A stretch of 64,000 bases of DNA from Tsukamurella asaccharolytica. Lineage in GTDB: Bacteria > Actinomycetota > Actinomycetes > Mycobacteriales > Mycobacteriaceae. Position numbers and translations under genes: made by a program. Under the pieces are notes generated by a model. The model was not told the DNA's origin. It worked only from the letters and a program-made list of their open reading frames with translations, and ran no database searches. Of this stretch, positions 28,350-39,818 are shown piece after piece. Position 1 is the stretch's first letter. The number at the start of each line of letters is the position of its first letter. The stretch covers positions 37,901-101,900 of the forward strand of contig NZ_VIGW01000011.1 of NCBI RefSeq assembly GCF_007858435.1, given 5' to 3'.

Positions 28350-29108
28350 TCAGCCGAGATCGGAGGCGGCGGCACCGTCGAGGTACCAGACCGTCTCCTC
28401 GGAACCGTGCGCGCCGGCGCAGGGCCAGTCCTCAGGCGACGCCCCGCCGACCCCCGCCGCCACCGCCTCGGCCTTCTCGGCGCCGGAGACGAGCAGCCAC
28501 ACGCGGCGCGCGGCACCGACGGCCGGCAGCGTCAGCGTGAGGCGCCGCGGCGGCGGCTTCGGGGACTCGCGCACCGAGACCACCACCGCCTCGGTCTCGC
28601 GCACCGCATCGGTGTCGGGGAAGAGCGAGTTGATGTGGCCCTCGCCGCCCATGCCGAGCAGGTGCACGTCGAACCGCGGCACCGTGCCCTCGCCGGCGGT
28701 GACGGCGTTGTTGCGCGCGGCCGCGTTGTCCGCCAGGCGCTTCGCGTACACGCGGGCGGCCAGCGCGCCATCACCGCTGAACTCGTCGGCGGCGGGCATG
28801 CGGTAGACGTTCGCGTCTGGGATCGGCACGTGCGCGAGCAGGGCGTCCTCGGCCTGCAGCACGTTGCGGTCGGGGTCGTCGCCCGCGACGAAGCGCTCGT
28901 CGCCGAAGAAGATATCGATCCGCGACCAGTCGATCACCCTGTCGCGCAGCGCCGCCGAGAGGGCGTTGCCGTTGGTGCCGCCGGTCAGGACGATCGACGC
29001 GAAGCCGCGGTCGGCCTGCGCCTGTTCGATCACCGCGACCAGGTCGTCGGCGGCCGCCGCCACGAGGGCGTCGGCGTCGTCGAACGTGCGGACGGTGGGC
29101 TCGGTCAT
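28350..29108 (-). CDS. pgl: 6-phosphogluconolactonase
   Basis: Pgl (DevB) hydrolyses 6-phosphoglucono-lactone, the second step of the oxidative pentose-phosphate pathway. The 252-residue protein shows the family features LTGGTNGNALSAAL, DIFFGDERFVAGDDPDRN, DVHLLGMGGEGHINSLFPDT and the C-terminal RRLTLTLPAVGAARRVWLLVSG. The ATG shares one base with the opcA stop (TGATG). It is the last gene of the tkt-tal-zwf-opcA-pgl operon. Confidence 0.96.
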   Translation of the reverse strand: MTEPTVRTFDDADALVAAAADDLVAVIEQAQADRGFASIVLTGGTNGNALSAALRDRVIDWSRIDIFFGDERFVAGDDPDRNVLQAEDALLAHVPIPDANVYRMPAADEFSGDGALAARVYAKRLADNAAARNNAVTAGEGTVPRFDVHLLGMGGEGHINSLFPDTDAVRETEAVVVSVRESPKPPPRRLTLTLPAVGAARRVWLLVSGAEKAEAVAAGVGGASPEDWPCAGAHGSEETVWYLDGAAASDLG

Positions 29109-30022
29109 CAGGGCATCTCCGATCGGTCCACGTCGGACACGCCGCCCAACGCCGTGTAGTAGATGTCGTCGTCGTCGAGCCGGCGCAGCTCCTCCGCGAG
29201 GCAGTCCGCCACGTCCCGCCGCCGGATCGCAACCCGGCCGTCGGGCTGGCCGGGCCGCACCAGCACCGCGGTGGAGTTCTGGTCGAACTCGAGGCGCAGC
29301 GGTCCGCCCGCGCGGTCGAGCTGCACCTCGAAGCTGCCGGCCCGGCGGCGCACGGGGACGTCGAGCTGCGCCCGCAGCCAGCCCGCGAGCAGGTCGATGC
29401 CGGGGCTGTTCGACGGTCCCGTGACCACCGCGGAGGTGATCGGCTCGAACGGCGGCTGGTCCAGCGCCGACGCCAGGAGCGCGCGCCACGGGGTGATCCG
29501 CGACCACGCGAGGTCCGAGTCGCCGGGGGCGAATCCGTCGCGGCGTCCGGCCAGGACGGCCACGGAATCGTCGGAGGCGGTGGCGTCAGTGATGCGGCGC
29601 GTGGCGAGTGCGCCCACCTTGTCGGCGGAGGGCACCGCGGGGGCCGCGCCGGGCCACCAGGCGACGACGGGCGTGTCCGGGAGCAGGAATGGCACCACGA
29701 CGGAGGCGCCGTGGTCGGCGAGCTCACCGAACAGGCGCAGCACCACGACCTCCGAGGCGCCGGCATCGCCGCCGACGCGGATCTGCGCGTCGAGACGGGT
29801 CCGCTCGGCACGCGGGCCGCGGGCGACCACGATCACGCGGCACGGGTGCTCGCGCGACGCGGCGTTCGTCGCCTCGATGGCGCTCTCGGTGGGCTCGCCC
29901 TCCTCGGCGGAGATGATGAGCGTCAGCACGCGGCCCAGGGTGACCGCGCCGCCGGACTCGCGCAGGCGCACGAGCTGTTTGGAGACGTCCTGGGTGGAGG
30001 TGTCCGGAAGGTCGAGAATCAT
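29108..30022 (-). CDS. opcA: Glucose-6-phosphate dehydrogenase assembly protein OpcA
   Basis: OpcA activates or assembles glucose-6-phosphate dehydrogenase; in cyanobacteria it is a redox-linked effector, and actinobacteria keep it next to zwf. This 304-residue protein begins MILDLPDTSTQDVSKQL, with CRVIVVARGPRAE, VVPFLLPDTPVVAWWPG and GIDLLAGWLRAQLDVPV typical of the family. The ATG overlaps the zwf stop (ATGA), and its own stop overlaps pgl by one base, which fits production in fixed ratio with its partner enzyme. Confidence 0.96.
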   Translation of the reverse strand: MILDLPDTSTQDVSKQLVRLRESGGAVTLGRVLTLIISAEEGEPTESAIEATNAASREHPCRVIVVARGPRAERTRLDAQIRVGGDAGASEVVVLRLFGELADHGASVVVPFLLPDTPVVAWWPGAAPAVPSADKVGALATRRITDATASDDSVAVLAGRRDGFAPGDSDLAWSRITPWRALLASALDQPPFEPITSAVVTGPSNSPGIDLLAGWLRAQLDVPVRRRAGSFEVQLDRAGGPLRLEFDQNSTAVLVRPGQPDGRVAIRRRDVADCLAEELRRLDDDDIYYTALGGVSDVDRSEMP

Positions 30023-31539
30023 GGGCGCCGCCACGTCCTTCCGGTCCGGGCCAGCATCGCGTCGGCCGACTCCGGGCCCCACGACCCGGACTCGTACTCC
30101 TCGGGCCGGCCGCCCTCGGCCCACAGTGCGAGCACGGGATCGAGGATCTTCCACGACAGCTCGACCTCGGCGTTCACCGGGAACAGCGAGGGTTCGCCGA
30201 GCAGCACGTCCAGGATCAGCCGCTCGTAGGCCTCGGGCGAGCTCTCGGTGAAGGCTTCGCCGTAGCTGAAGTCCATGTTGACGTCGCGGACCTCCATCGA
30301 GCTGCCCGGCACCTTCGAACCGAAGCGGAGCGTGACGCCCTCGTCGGGCTGCACGCGGATGACGAGCGCGTTCTGGCCCAGCTCCTCGGTCATGGTGTCG
30401 TCGAAAGGCAGGTGCGGGGCGCGCTTGAACATCAGCGCGATCTCGGTGACGCGGCGCCCCAGCCGCTTGCCCGTGCGGAGGTAGAAGGGCACGCCCGCCC
30501 AGCGGCGCGAGGCGATCTCGACGGTGATCGCGGCGTAGGTCTCCGTGGTCGAGGTCTCGCTGAAGCCCTCCTCCTCGAGCAGGCCCACGACCTTCTCGCT
30601 CCCCTGCCAGCCGGGCCCGTACTGGCCGCGCGCGGAGGTCTCGGCGAGCGGCACGACGGGCGAGCTCGCCGAGAGCACCTTGATCTTCTCCGCCTGCAGC
30701 TCCGCCGGGTGGAAGCTGGTCGGTTCCTCCATCGCGACCAGCGCCATGAGCTGCAGCAGATGGTTCTGGATGACGTCCCGGGCGGCGCCGATGCCGTCGT
30801 AGTAGCCGGCGCGGCCGCCGAGGCCGATGTCCTCGGCCATGGTGATCTGGACGCTGTCTACGTAGTGGCTGTTCCACGTCGGCTCGAACAACTGGTTCGC
30901 GAAGCGCAGCGCCAGGATGTTCTGCACCGTCTCCTTGCCGAGGTAGTGGTCGATCCGGAAGACCGAATGCTCGTCGAAGACGTCGTTGACCACGGCGTTG
31001 AGCTTCTGGGCGGACTCGAGATCGTGCCCGAAGGGCTTCTCGATCACCACGCGCCGCCAGCCCTCCGACTGGTCGGCCAGGCCCGAGCGCTTGAGCTGCT
31101 CACAGACCGTGGGGAAGGCGTCCGGCGGGATGGAGAGGTAGAACGCGGTGTTGCCGCCGGTGCCCCGCTCGGCGTCCAGGTCGGCCAGCGTCGCCGAGAG
31201 CCGGTCGAAGGCGTCGTCGTCGTCGAACTCGCCCTGGACGAACCGGATGCCCTCGGCCAGTCGCTCCCAGACGTCCTCGCGGAACTCGGTGCGTGAGTGC
31301 GCCTTCGCGGCCTCCCGCACCGTCGCGGCGAAATCCTCGTCGGTCCACGGGCGGCGGCCGAAGCCCACCAGTGAGAAGCCGGGCGGGAGCAGGCCGCGGT
31401 TGGCCAGGTCGTACACCGCGGGCATCAGTTTGCGCCGGGACAGGTCGCCGGTGACACCGAAGATCACCAGGGACGAGGGCCCCGCGATCCTCGGTAGTCG
31501 TCGATCGCGGGGGTCCCTGAGCGGGTTCGTCCAGGTCAC
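30019..31539 (-). CDS. zwf: Glucose-6-phosphate 1-dehydrogenase
   Basis: Zwf oxidises glucose 6-phosphate with NADP+, the entry step and main NADPH source of the pentose-phosphate pathway. The 506-residue enzyme has the nucleotide-binding IFGVTGDLSRRKLMPAVY, the substrate/catalytic site RIDHYLGKE, and GVPFYLRTGKRL in the C-terminal beta domain. It follows tal by 7 nt and overlaps opcA. Length and motifs are complete. Confidence 0.98.
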   Translation of the reverse strand: MTWTNPLRDPRDRRLPRIAGPSSLVIFGVTGDLSRRKLMPAVYDLANRGLLPPGFSLVGFGRRPWTDEDFAATVREAAKAHSRTEFREDVWERLAEGIRFVQGEFDDDDAFDRLSATLADLDAERGTGGNTAFYLSIPPDAFPTVCEQLKRSGLADQSEGWRRVVIEKPFGHDLESAQKLNAVVNDVFDEHSVFRIDHYLGKETVQNILALRFANQLFEPTWNSHYVDSVQITMAEDIGLGGRAGYYDGIGAARDVIQNHLLQLMALVAMEEPTSFHPAELQAEKIKVLSASSPVVPLAETSARGQYGPGWQGSEKVVGLLEEEGFSETSTTETYAAITVEIASRRWAGVPFYLRTGKRLGRRVTEIALMFKRAPHLPFDDTMTEELGQNALVIRVQPDEGVTLRFGSKVPGSSMEVRDVNMDFSYGEAFTESSPEAYERLILDVLLGEPSLFPVNAEVELSWKILDPVLALWAEGGRPEEYESGSWGPESADAMLARTGRTWRRP

Positions 31540-31546
31540 CGGTGTG

Positions 31547-32653
31547 TCAGGCCTTGGCCTCGAGCTGCTCGGCGGTCGCGTCGAGCAACTGCTGCCAGGC
31601 CTGCTCGAACTTCTGCACGCCCTCGGTCTCGAGGAGCTCGAAGACGGCGGACAGATCGACTCCCGCGCCCTGCAGGTCGGCGAAGACCTGCTCCGAATCC
31701 TCGGCGCGGCCGATGATCGTGCCGTCGGTCACGGTGCCGTGGTCGGCGAAGGCCGCCATCGTGGCGCCGGGCATGGTGTTGACGGTGTTCGGCGCGATCA
31801 GCTCTGCAACGTACAGGGTGTCGGGGTAGGCCGGGTTCTTCACGCCCGTCGAGGCCCACAGTGGGCGCTGCACGTTCGCGCCCTCGATCGCGGCGAACCT
31901 GGCGGCGCCGAAGATCTCCTCGTAGGCCGCGTAGGCCAGGCGGGCGTTGGCGAGGCCCGCCTTGCCGCGCAGGTCGAGCGCCGCATCCGTGCCGATCGCG
32001 TCGAGTCGCTTGTCGATCTCGGTGTCCACGCGGGAGACGAAGAACGAAGCGACCGAGTAGATCTCGGCCACGTTCCGCCCGGCCGCGGCCGCCGCTTCGA
32101 GGCCGTCGAGGTAGGCGTCCATGACCTGCCGGTGCCGCTCCACCGAGAAGATGAGCGTCACGTTCACCGAGATGCCCTCGGCGATGACGCGGGTGATGGC
32201 GGGCAGGCCGGCGAGGGTGGCGGGGATCTTGATGAGCACGTTCGGCCGGTCGACGATCTTGTGCAACTCGATCGCCTGGGCGATGGTGCCCTCGGTGTCG
32301 TGCGCGAGGCGCGGGTCCACCTCGATCGACACGCGGCCGTCGACGCCGCCGGTCCGCTCGAAGACGGGGGCCAGCACGTCGCACGCAGCGCGCACGTCGT
32401 CGGTGGTCACGGTGCGGATCGTCTGGTCCACACCGGCGCCGCGGGCGGCGAGCTCGGCGACCTGGCCGTCGTATTCGGTGCCCTTGGACAGCGCCGACTG
32501 GAAGATCGCCGGATTCGTGGTGACGCCGGTGACCGAGTTCGTGTCCAGGAGCTCCGCGAGCTTCCCGGACTGGATGAGGCTCCGCGAGAGATCGTCGAGC
32601 CAGACGGAGACGCCGGCCTCGTAGAGCGCGGCGAGATTCGGGTTCTGAGCCAT
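31547..32653 (-). CDS. tal: Transaldolase
   Basis: Tal transfers dihydroxyacetone units between sedoheptulose 7-phosphate and glyceraldehyde 3-phosphate. The 368-residue TIM-barrel protein begins with [17 protein letters not shown] and [13 protein letters not shown]. It has the Schiff-base lysine in [16 protein letters not shown] and continues with [15 protein letters not shown]. It is of the long actinobacterial type. It starts 7 nt after the tkt stop, preceded by AAGGGATAA as ribosome binding site, and is part of the pentose-phosphate operon. Confidence 0.97.
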   Translation of the reverse strand: MAQNPNLAALYEAGVSVWLDDLSRSLIQSGKLAELLDTNSVTGVTTNPAIFQSALSKGTEYDGQVAELAARGAGVDQTIRTVTTDDVRAACDVLAPVFERTGGVDGRVSIEVDPRLAHDTEGTIAQAIELHKIVDRPNVLIKIPATLAGLPAITRVIAEGISVNVTLIFSVERHRQVMDAYLDGLEAAAAAGRNVAEIYSVASFFVSRVDTEIDKRLDAIGTDAALDLRGKAGLANARLAYAAYEEIFGAARFAAIEGANVQRPLWASTGVKNPAYPDTLYVAELIAPNTVNTMPGATMAAFADHGTVTDGTIIGRAEDSEQVFADLQGAGVDLSAVFELLETEGVQKFEQAWQQLLDATAEQLEAKA

Positions 32654-32660
32654 GGTGTGG

Positions 32661-34760
<2,100 letters not shown>

Positions 34761-35065
34761 GGCTGGCGGGCTCTCCTGGTCGTGGGGGCGTACGTACTCA
34801 AGTGTGAACCCTACTCGGCGGCGACGCACGGTCTGCGGAAACGAGCCCGTAGGACGACGGGGCGCCGCTGCGCCGGTTCGCGGCGGCGATCCCGATTCGG
34901 CGACGCGGGACCGGAGGACTACCATGGCGTGTAGTAGATAGGGTCGGCGCCGGTCGCGGACCCGCGGCGGGGCAGCGGTCCCACCGCCCGCGGTCGGTCA
35001 GCCCCGGCCGGGGAGGAACGTCAGTCCGGCTGCGTCCGGACCCGACAGAAGAGAGTGCGGCACAG
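34761..35065. promoter_or_regulatory. Divergent tkt / ctaB promoter region without genes
   Basis: No gene is seen in these 305 bases. The TANNNT hexamer TAGGGT occurs once per direction: on the minus strand at 34808-34813 for tkt (leader about 40 nt), and on the plus strand at 34939-34944 for ctaB (leader about 115 nt). The ctaB leader is very GC-rich and contains the palindrome CCCCGGCCGGGG (35002-35013), so it may fold. Otherwise I see no operator or riboswitch. Confidence 0.5.
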
Positions 35066-36046
35066 ATGGTTTTCAAGGGCGGGCACGGGACGAACGCCCC
35101 AGACGCTCGCTCGGCGGCCGCGCCGGTCCCCGCGTCCTTCGCCGGTCGCGCCGGGCAGACGGTGCTCGCCTACATCGCGCTGACCAAGCCGAAGGTGATC
35201 GAGCTGCTGCTCGTCGCCACCATCCCGGTGATGCTGCTCGCGGACCGCGGCCACGTGAACCTGCCGCTCATCCTGTCGACGCTGTTCGGCGGCTGGCTGG
35301 GCGCCGCGTCGGCGAACACGCTGAACATGGTCGCGGACGCCGACATCGACCAGAAGATGAAGCGCACCGAGCGTCGCCCACTCGCGCGGCACGCGGTGCC
35401 GGTCCGGCACGCGCTCATCTTCGGCCTGGTGCTGGCGGCGGCCTCCTTCGCGTGGCTCTCGGTGATGACGAACCTGCTGGCCGCGGTGCTGGTGCTGGTG
35501 ACCATCGCGTTCTACCTGTTCGTGTACACGATGCTGCTCAAGCGCCGGACCTCGCAGAACGTGGTCTGGGGCGGCGCGGCCGGGTGCATGCCGACCCTCG
35601 TCGGCTGGGCCGCCGCGACCGGCACCATCGCGTGGCCGGCGATCGTGCTGTTCCTGGTGATCTTCTTCTGGACGCCGCCGCACACCTGGGCGCTCGCCAT
35701 GCGCTACAAGGAGGACTACAAGGCCGCCGGCGTGCCGATGCTGCCCGTCGTGGCGCCGGAGACCACCGTCGCGCGACAGATGGTCTGGTACACCTGGGCC
35801 ACTGTCATCACCACCCTCGTGCTGATCCCCGCCGCCGGCCTGGTCTACGCGATCGCCGCGGTGCTGTGCGGCGGCTGGTTCCTCTACGCCGTGCACAAGC
35901 TGTACTCGCAGACCAAGGCCGGCCAGGAGATCAAGCCGCTGAAGGTCTTCCTGCAGTCGAACAACTACCTGGCCGTGCTGTTCTGCGCGCTCTCGGTCGA
36001 CTCGATCCTCAACTACAGCACCGTCTGGCAGTTACTCGGTCACTGA
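35066..36046 (+). CDS. ctaB: Protoheme IX farnesyltransferase (heme O synthase)
   Basis: CtaB attaches a farnesyl tail to heme b to make heme O, the precursor of heme A for cytochrome aa3 oxidase. The 326-residue membrane protein has about nine helices and the two Asp-rich prenyl-diphosphate sites: [21 protein letters not shown] (near 95-115) and the later [16 protein letters not shown]. The start is ATG with AGAAGAGAG upstream. It works with CtaA at 38012-38992. The last 7 bp overlap the 3' end of the convergent tetR gene. Confidence 0.97.
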   Translation: MVFKGGHGTNAPDARSAAAPVPASFAGRAGQTVLAYIALTKPKVIELLLVATIPVMLLADRGHVNLPLILSTLFGGWLGAASANTLNMVADADIDQKMKRTERRPLARHAVPVRHALIFGLVLAAASFAWLSVMTNLLAAVLVLVTIAFYLFVYTMLLKRRTSQNVVWGGAAGCMPTLVGWAAATGTIAWPAIVLFLVIFFWTPPHTWALAMRYKEDYKAAGVPMLPVVAPETTVARQMVWYTWATVITTLVLIPAAGLVYAIAAVLCGGWFLYAVHKLYSQTKAGQEIKPLKVFLQSNNYLAVLFCALSVDSILNYSTVWQLLGH

Positions 36047-36615
36047 GAGTCGATGTGCAGCGCGGCGGTGACCGTCGCGCGGACGCGACGGTGCACCTCC
36101 TCCGGCGACGAAGCGTCGAACTTGCCGTCGAGGTGCAGGAACGCCAGCCCGTGCACCAGCGCCCACACCGCCGTGGCGGTGTCCTCGGACTCGGCGGCGC
36201 CCTGCAGCGTCTGCTGAATGAGGCCCGTCAGGTACCCCTTCATCGCCTCCACGGCCTCGACGCGGTCGGGATCGGCGCCGCAGGGCTCGGCGAACATCGC
36301 GCGGAAGAGCCCGGTGCGCTGCAGCGCGAAGTCGACGTAGGCGATCGCGATGTCGGCCAGGTCGTCCGGTCCCGACGGTGCTGGGCACGCCGCGGTGAGC
36401 GCGGCCGCCAGCTCGCGGTAGCCGACGGCCGCGACGGCGGAGATCAGCGCGCCGCGGTCGGGGAAGTGCCGGTAGGGCGCGGCCGTGGACACCCCGGCCC
36501 GCCGGGCCACGGCGCGCAGCGAGAGGTCGGTCGCTCCGCCCTCCTCGTCGAGGATCTCGACGGCGGCGCTGACCAGGGCGCCGGGCAGGTCGCCGTGGTG
36601 ATAGGTCGTGGGCAC
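36040..36615 (-). CDS. TetR-family transcriptional regulator
   Basis: This 191-residue one-component repressor has an N-terminal TetR helix-turn-helix ([31 protein letters not shown]) and a helical ligand domain of the WHG type ([15 protein letters not shown]). It lies directly downstream of the quinone oxidoreductase gene on the same strand. Its GTG is preceded at 6 nt by the -10 TAGAGT, and the inverted repeat at 36628-36640 overlaps that promoter, suggesting autoregulation. The ligand is unknown. Confidence 0.92.
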   Translation of the reverse strand: MPTTYHHGDLPGALVSAAVEILDEEGGATDLSLRAVARRAGVSTAAPYRHFPDRGALISAVAAVGYRELAAALTAACPAPSGPDDLADIAIAYVDFALQRTGLFRAMFAEPCGADPDRVEAVEAMKGYLTGLIQQTLQGAAESEDTATAVWALVHGLAFLHLDGKFDASSPEEVHRRVRATVTAALHIDSQ

Positions 36616-36621
36616 GGGTTG

Positions 36622-36627
36622 ACTCTA
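36622..36627 (-). promoter_or_regulatory. -10 box of tetR (leaderless)
   Basis: TAGAGT on the minus strand ends 6 nt before the GTG at 36615. This gives tetR a promoter separate from the upstream oxidoreductase gene. Confidence 0.55.
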
Positions 36628-36640
36628 CAACACCGTGTTG
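36628..36640. promoter_or_regulatory. Candidate TetR operator
   Basis: CAACAC, one base, GTGTTG is a perfect 6-bp inverted repeat abutting the -10 box of tetR. It sits 19 bp beyond the stop of the oxidoreductase gene, so it is best placed to control tetR itself. Confidence 0.5.
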
Positions 36641-36659
36641 ACACCGCTTACATACTGCG

Positions 36660-37625
36660 TCAGGGCAGTAGCGCCACCGAACCGGTCGTGCGGCGGGCCT
36701 GCAGGTCGGTGTGCGCGCGGCCGGCTTCGGCGAGCGGGTACGTCGCGCCGACGGTGAACCGCAGTGAGCCGTCGCGCAGGCCGTCGAGCACCGCGCCGCT
36801 GCGCCGGGCGAAGTCCTCGGCGGTCGCGACGTGGTGCGCCAGCGTGGGCCGCTGCACGAACAGTGAGCCCAGCGGGTTGAGGCGCTGCAGGTCGAAGGGC
36901 GGCACTGGACCCGACGCCGCGCCGAACAGCACGACGATGCCTTTGTGCCGCGTCGCGAGCAGCGATTCCTCGAAGGTGTCCTTGCCCACGCCGTCGTACA
37001 CCGCGGCCACGCCCGCGCCGTCGGTCAGCTCCCGCACGCGGGCCGCGACGTCCTCGTCGTAGCGCAGCACCTGCCAGGCGCCCGCCTCGCGCGAAAGCCG
37101 CTCCTTCTCGTCGGTCGAGACGGTCGTGATCACGCGGGCGCCCAGCGCCGTCGCCATCTGGGTCACCAGGAGGCCCGTGCCGCCCGCGCCGGCGTGCACG
37201 AGCACGGTGTCGCCCGGCCGGACCGGGTGCGAATCGTGGGTGAGGTAGTGGGCCGTCATGCCCTGCAGGAGGACGGATGCCGCGACCTCGGGCGCCACCC
37301 CGTCGGGCACCAGGACGGTGCGGTCCGCCTGCACGGTCACCAGCTCGGCGTACGAGCCCGGGCCGTCGCACCAGGCGACCACGTCGCCCACGGCGCGGCT
37401 CGTGACGCCCTCGCCGAGCGCGACGACGGTGCCGGAGCCCTCGCTGCCCGGGATGTACGGCAGCGCGGTGGGGTACATGCCCTCGCGGAAGTACGTGTCG
37501 ATGAAGTTGACGCCGATGGCGCTGGTGCGGACCAGCACCTGGCCCGGTCCGGGCACCGGATCAGGCGCCTCGCCGTAGGTCAGGACTTCCGGGCCGCCGT
37601 GTTCTGTCACCGTGATCGCGCGCAT
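36660..37625 (-). CDS. qor: NADPH:quinone oxidoreductase (zeta-crystallin type)
   Basis: This is a 321-residue medium-chain dehydrogenase/reductase of the QOR family that reduces quinones or enones with NADPH. It begins MRAITVTEHGGPEVL, typical of Qor, and has GVNFIDTYFREGMY, IPGSEGSGTVVALGEGV and the cofactor loop VLVHAGAGGTGLLVTQMA. No zinc-binding cysteines are present, as expected for this subfamily. ATG 37625 is chosen over the upstream in-frame codon because it matches the family start. M. tuberculosis has qor (Rv1454c) in the same neighbourhood. Confidence 0.93.
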   Translation of the reverse strand: MRAITVTEHGGPEVLTYGEAPDPVPGPGQVLVRTSAIGVNFIDTYFREGMYPTALPYIPGSEGSGTVVALGEGVTSRAVGDVVAWCDGPGSYAELVTVQADRTVLVPDGVAPEVAASVLLQGMTAHYLTHDSHPVRPGDTVLVHAGAGGTGLLVTQMATALGARVITTVSTDEKERLSREAGAWQVLRYDEDVAARVRELTDGAGVAAVYDGVGKDTFEESLLATRHKGIVVLFGAASGPVPPFDLQRLNPLGSLFVQRPTLAHHVATAEDFARRSGAVLDGLRDGSLRFTVGATYPLAEAGRAHTDLQARRTTGSVALLP

Positions 37626-37721
37626 GTGACGTTCCAACCGACGAGGCGCTGGGCTATTCCCGCCGTGTCCGTACGGTGGGACGCCGGCGTTCGCTCGCCG
37701 CAGGCCTCGCGCCAGCGAGTT

Positions 37722-38015
37722 CTAGCGCGACTTGGCCCGGTAGCCGGCCATCCGCTCGTGGTGACCGGGCTCCGCGGTGGCCTTGCTGACCAGGTCGCGG
37801 TCCCACTCGGAGGTGTCGAGGCCGGCCTTCTCGGCGGCGTCCTTCGCCTGGGTGGGGTTGGCGACGATCTGGTCGCCCATGATCCCGTCGCCGCCGACGA
37901 GGGTGATCCGCACGCCCTCGTTGCCCATGTTCTGCAGCACGGCGGTCGCACCGTCGTGCTGGGCGGCGAAGCGCTGCAGGCGGGAGACGACGTTGCCGGG
38001 TGCCTGATCAGTCAT
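37722..38015 (-). CDS. Small conserved hypothetical protein coupled to ctaA
   Basis: This 97-residue soluble, charged protein begins MTDQAPGNVVSRLQRFAAQHDGA and contains ITLVGGDGIMGDQIVANPTQAKDAAEKAG and SEWDRDLVSKATAEPGHHERM. No domain is recognised. Its ATG overlaps the ctaA stop (ATGA), so it is translated with heme A synthase. It has no cysteines and no membrane segment. A role linked to heme or oxidase assembly is only suggested by position. Confidence 0.75.
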   Translation of the reverse strand: MTDQAPGNVVSRLQRFAAQHDGATAVLQNMGNEGVRITLVGGDGIMGDQIVANPTQAKDAAEKAGLDTSEWDRDLVSKATAEPGHHERMAGYRAKSR

Positions 38016-38992
38016 GCCGCCAGCTTATCGGGCGTGCCGTCCGAGCCGCGCAGCACCCGCTCGCGCATCAGACGGTAGAGGATCGCGGTCTCGGCGATCA
38101 CGGACATCGCGCCCGCCACGTGCAGCACGACGAGCAGCGCGGGGACGCCGGTGAAGTACTGGACCACGCCGATGAGCGACTGCGCCGCGACCACCGCGAA
38201 GACGATCTTCAGTCGCCGGCGCACGGCCTCGCTCGACGGTCCGCGCGCGACGAGCACGGCCACCCAGATCAGGATCCCGACGTACACCGCCACCAGCAGG
38301 CCGTGGATCAGCGACAGCGCGGGGATGGACACGTCCAGCCGGTCGATCGCCTTCGGGTTGGTGCGGTCGCCCGCGTGCGGCCCGGCGGCGGTGACCACGA
38401 CGCCCGCGACGAGGACGAAGGCCACGACGACCACGGAGAGCGCGACCATGCGCCGCGCGCCCGCGGGCGCGGCCTCGATCTCGACGCCGTCGTCGGGCTC
38501 GCGGACTTTGGCGTACAGCGTCGCGGCGATCCACACCATCGCGCAGGAGACCAACATGTGCGCGCCGACGACCCACCAGCGCAGCCCGGTGAGCACCGTG
38601 ACGCCGCCGAGTATGCCCTGGGCGAAGGTCGAGAAGGGCAGGATCCAGGCGTAGACCAGGATCTCCCGGCGGCGGCGCGCACGGGTCACGACCAGGACGA
38701 TCGCGATCGCTGTGGTGACCACGATCCACACCGCGATCTGCCGGTTGCCGAACTCGATGGCCTGATGCCACCACGGGACCTCGTCCTGCGGAATCGGCAG
38801 CAGGGAATCGTCGAAGCACTTCGGCCAGGTGGGGCAACCCAGCCCCGACCCGGTCACCCGCACCACCGATCCGGTGACGGCGATGAGCGCCTGGGAGAGC
38901 AGCGCGGCGAGCGCGAACCCTCGCTGCGCCTTCACGCTGGGGAACGGCAAGCGATCGACGAGGCGCAGGAACAGCTGATACACGCCGATCAT
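38012..38992 (-). CDS. ctaA: Heme A synthase
   Basis: CtaA (COX15 family) oxidises the heme O methyl group to a formyl group, yielding heme A. The 326-residue membrane protein has about eight helices and the conserved heme-ligand histidines in WWHQAIEFGNRQ, VVGAHMLVS, LIHGLLVAVY and VLHVAGAM. The cysteine pair CPTWPKC on the first outer loop is typical of the Bacillus/actinobacterial class. It starts 39 nt after the ABC permease gene on the same strand and overlaps the small gene downstream. Confidence 0.97.
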   Translation of the reverse strand: MIGVYQLFLRLVDRLPFPSVKAQRGFALAALLSQALIAVTGSVVRVTGSGLGCPTWPKCFDDSLLPIPQDEVPWWHQAIEFGNRQIAVWIVVTTAIAIVLVVTRARRRREILVYAWILPFSTFAQGILGGVTVLTGLRWWVVGAHMLVSCAMVWIAATLYAKVREPDDGVEIEAAPAGARRMVALSVVVVAFVLVAGVVVTAAGPHAGDRTNPKAIDRLDVSIPALSLIHGLLVAVYVGILIWVAVLVARGPSSEAVRRRLKIVFAVVAAQSLIGVVQYFTGVPALLVVLHVAGAMSVIAETAILYRLMRERVLRGSDGTPDKLAA

Positions 38993-39031
38993 CGTACGTG
39001 GGTGCCTCGCGGCTACTACCGCCTGTAGTGG

Positions 39032-39817
39032 TTAATCCGTGAAGCGGAAGAGCCGAACGGCCGCCGCGGAGCCGGCGACGCCCCAGGCGACGAGCACCGC
39101 GAGGCCCGCCCAGTCGACCGCGCCGAGGCTCGCGGCGCGGGTCAGCGCCTCGGTCAGCGCGCCCGACGGGGACAGCCGCGCGAGGAGCAGCACGCCGCCC
39201 GGCACGTGCTCGCGCACGACGACGAGCGAGGCGACCGCGCCCATGACGAACCACAGCAGGTTCGCCAGCGCGAGCACGATCTCGGCCTTGAGCGTGCCGC
39301 CCAGCAGTAGGCCCAGCGAGGCGAAGGCGAAGACTCCCAGCGCGAGGATCGGCACCCACAGCAGCAGCCCGACGGGTTCCGGTCGCCAGCCGAGCGCGAG
39401 CCCGATCCCGCCGAGGACCACCGCCTGCAGGATCACGACGAGCACCACGGCCAAGGTCTTGCCGCCGATGACCCCCCAGCGCGGCAGCGGCGTGGCTCCC
39501 AGGCGTTTGAGCGCGCCGTAGCGCCGGTCGAAGCCGACGGCGATGGCCTGGCCGGTGAACGCCGTCGACATCACCGCCACCGCCATCACGGCGGGGACCA
39601 GGGAGTCGATCCGGGTGGCGTCGCCGCCGATGGGCAGCACCGCGAAGCCGACCAGCAGCGCGATCGGGATGAACATGGTGAGCAGCAGCTGTTCGCCGTT
39701 GCGCAGCAGGAGCGTGAGCTCCATCCGGGTCTGCGCGGCGAGCATCGCCGCGGGGCGCGCCGCCTCGGGGTTCGGCAGGAAGGTGCCGGAGGCGAATCGG
39801 GGCTCGGTTCGGGTCAC
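39032..39817 (-). CDS. ABC-2 type transporter permease
   Basis: This 261-residue membrane subunit of an exporter has about six helices and the ABC-2 pattern: LLLRNGEQLLLTMFIPIALLVGFAVL, then VMAVAVMSTAFTGQAIAVGFDRRYGALKRLGATPLPRW, a typical coupling-helix region. GTG start one base after the ATPase stop. The pair corresponds in position to Rv1457c-Rv1456c/Rv1458c of M. tuberculosis, between ctaA and mptB. The exported substrate is unknown. Confidence 0.92.
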   Translation of the reverse strand: MTRTEPRFASGTFLPNPEAARPAAMLAAQTRMELTLLLRNGEQLLLTMFIPIALLVGFAVLPIGGDATRIDSLVPAVMAVAVMSTAFTGQAIAVGFDRRYGALKRLGATPLPRWGVIGGKTLAVVLVVILQAVVLGGIGLALGWRPEPVGLLLWVPILALGVFAFASLGLLLGGTLKAEIVLALANLLWFVMGAVASLVVVREHVPGGVLLLARLSPSGALTEALTRAASLGAVDWAGLAVLVAWGVAGSAAAVRLFRFTD

Positions 39818-39818
39818 G

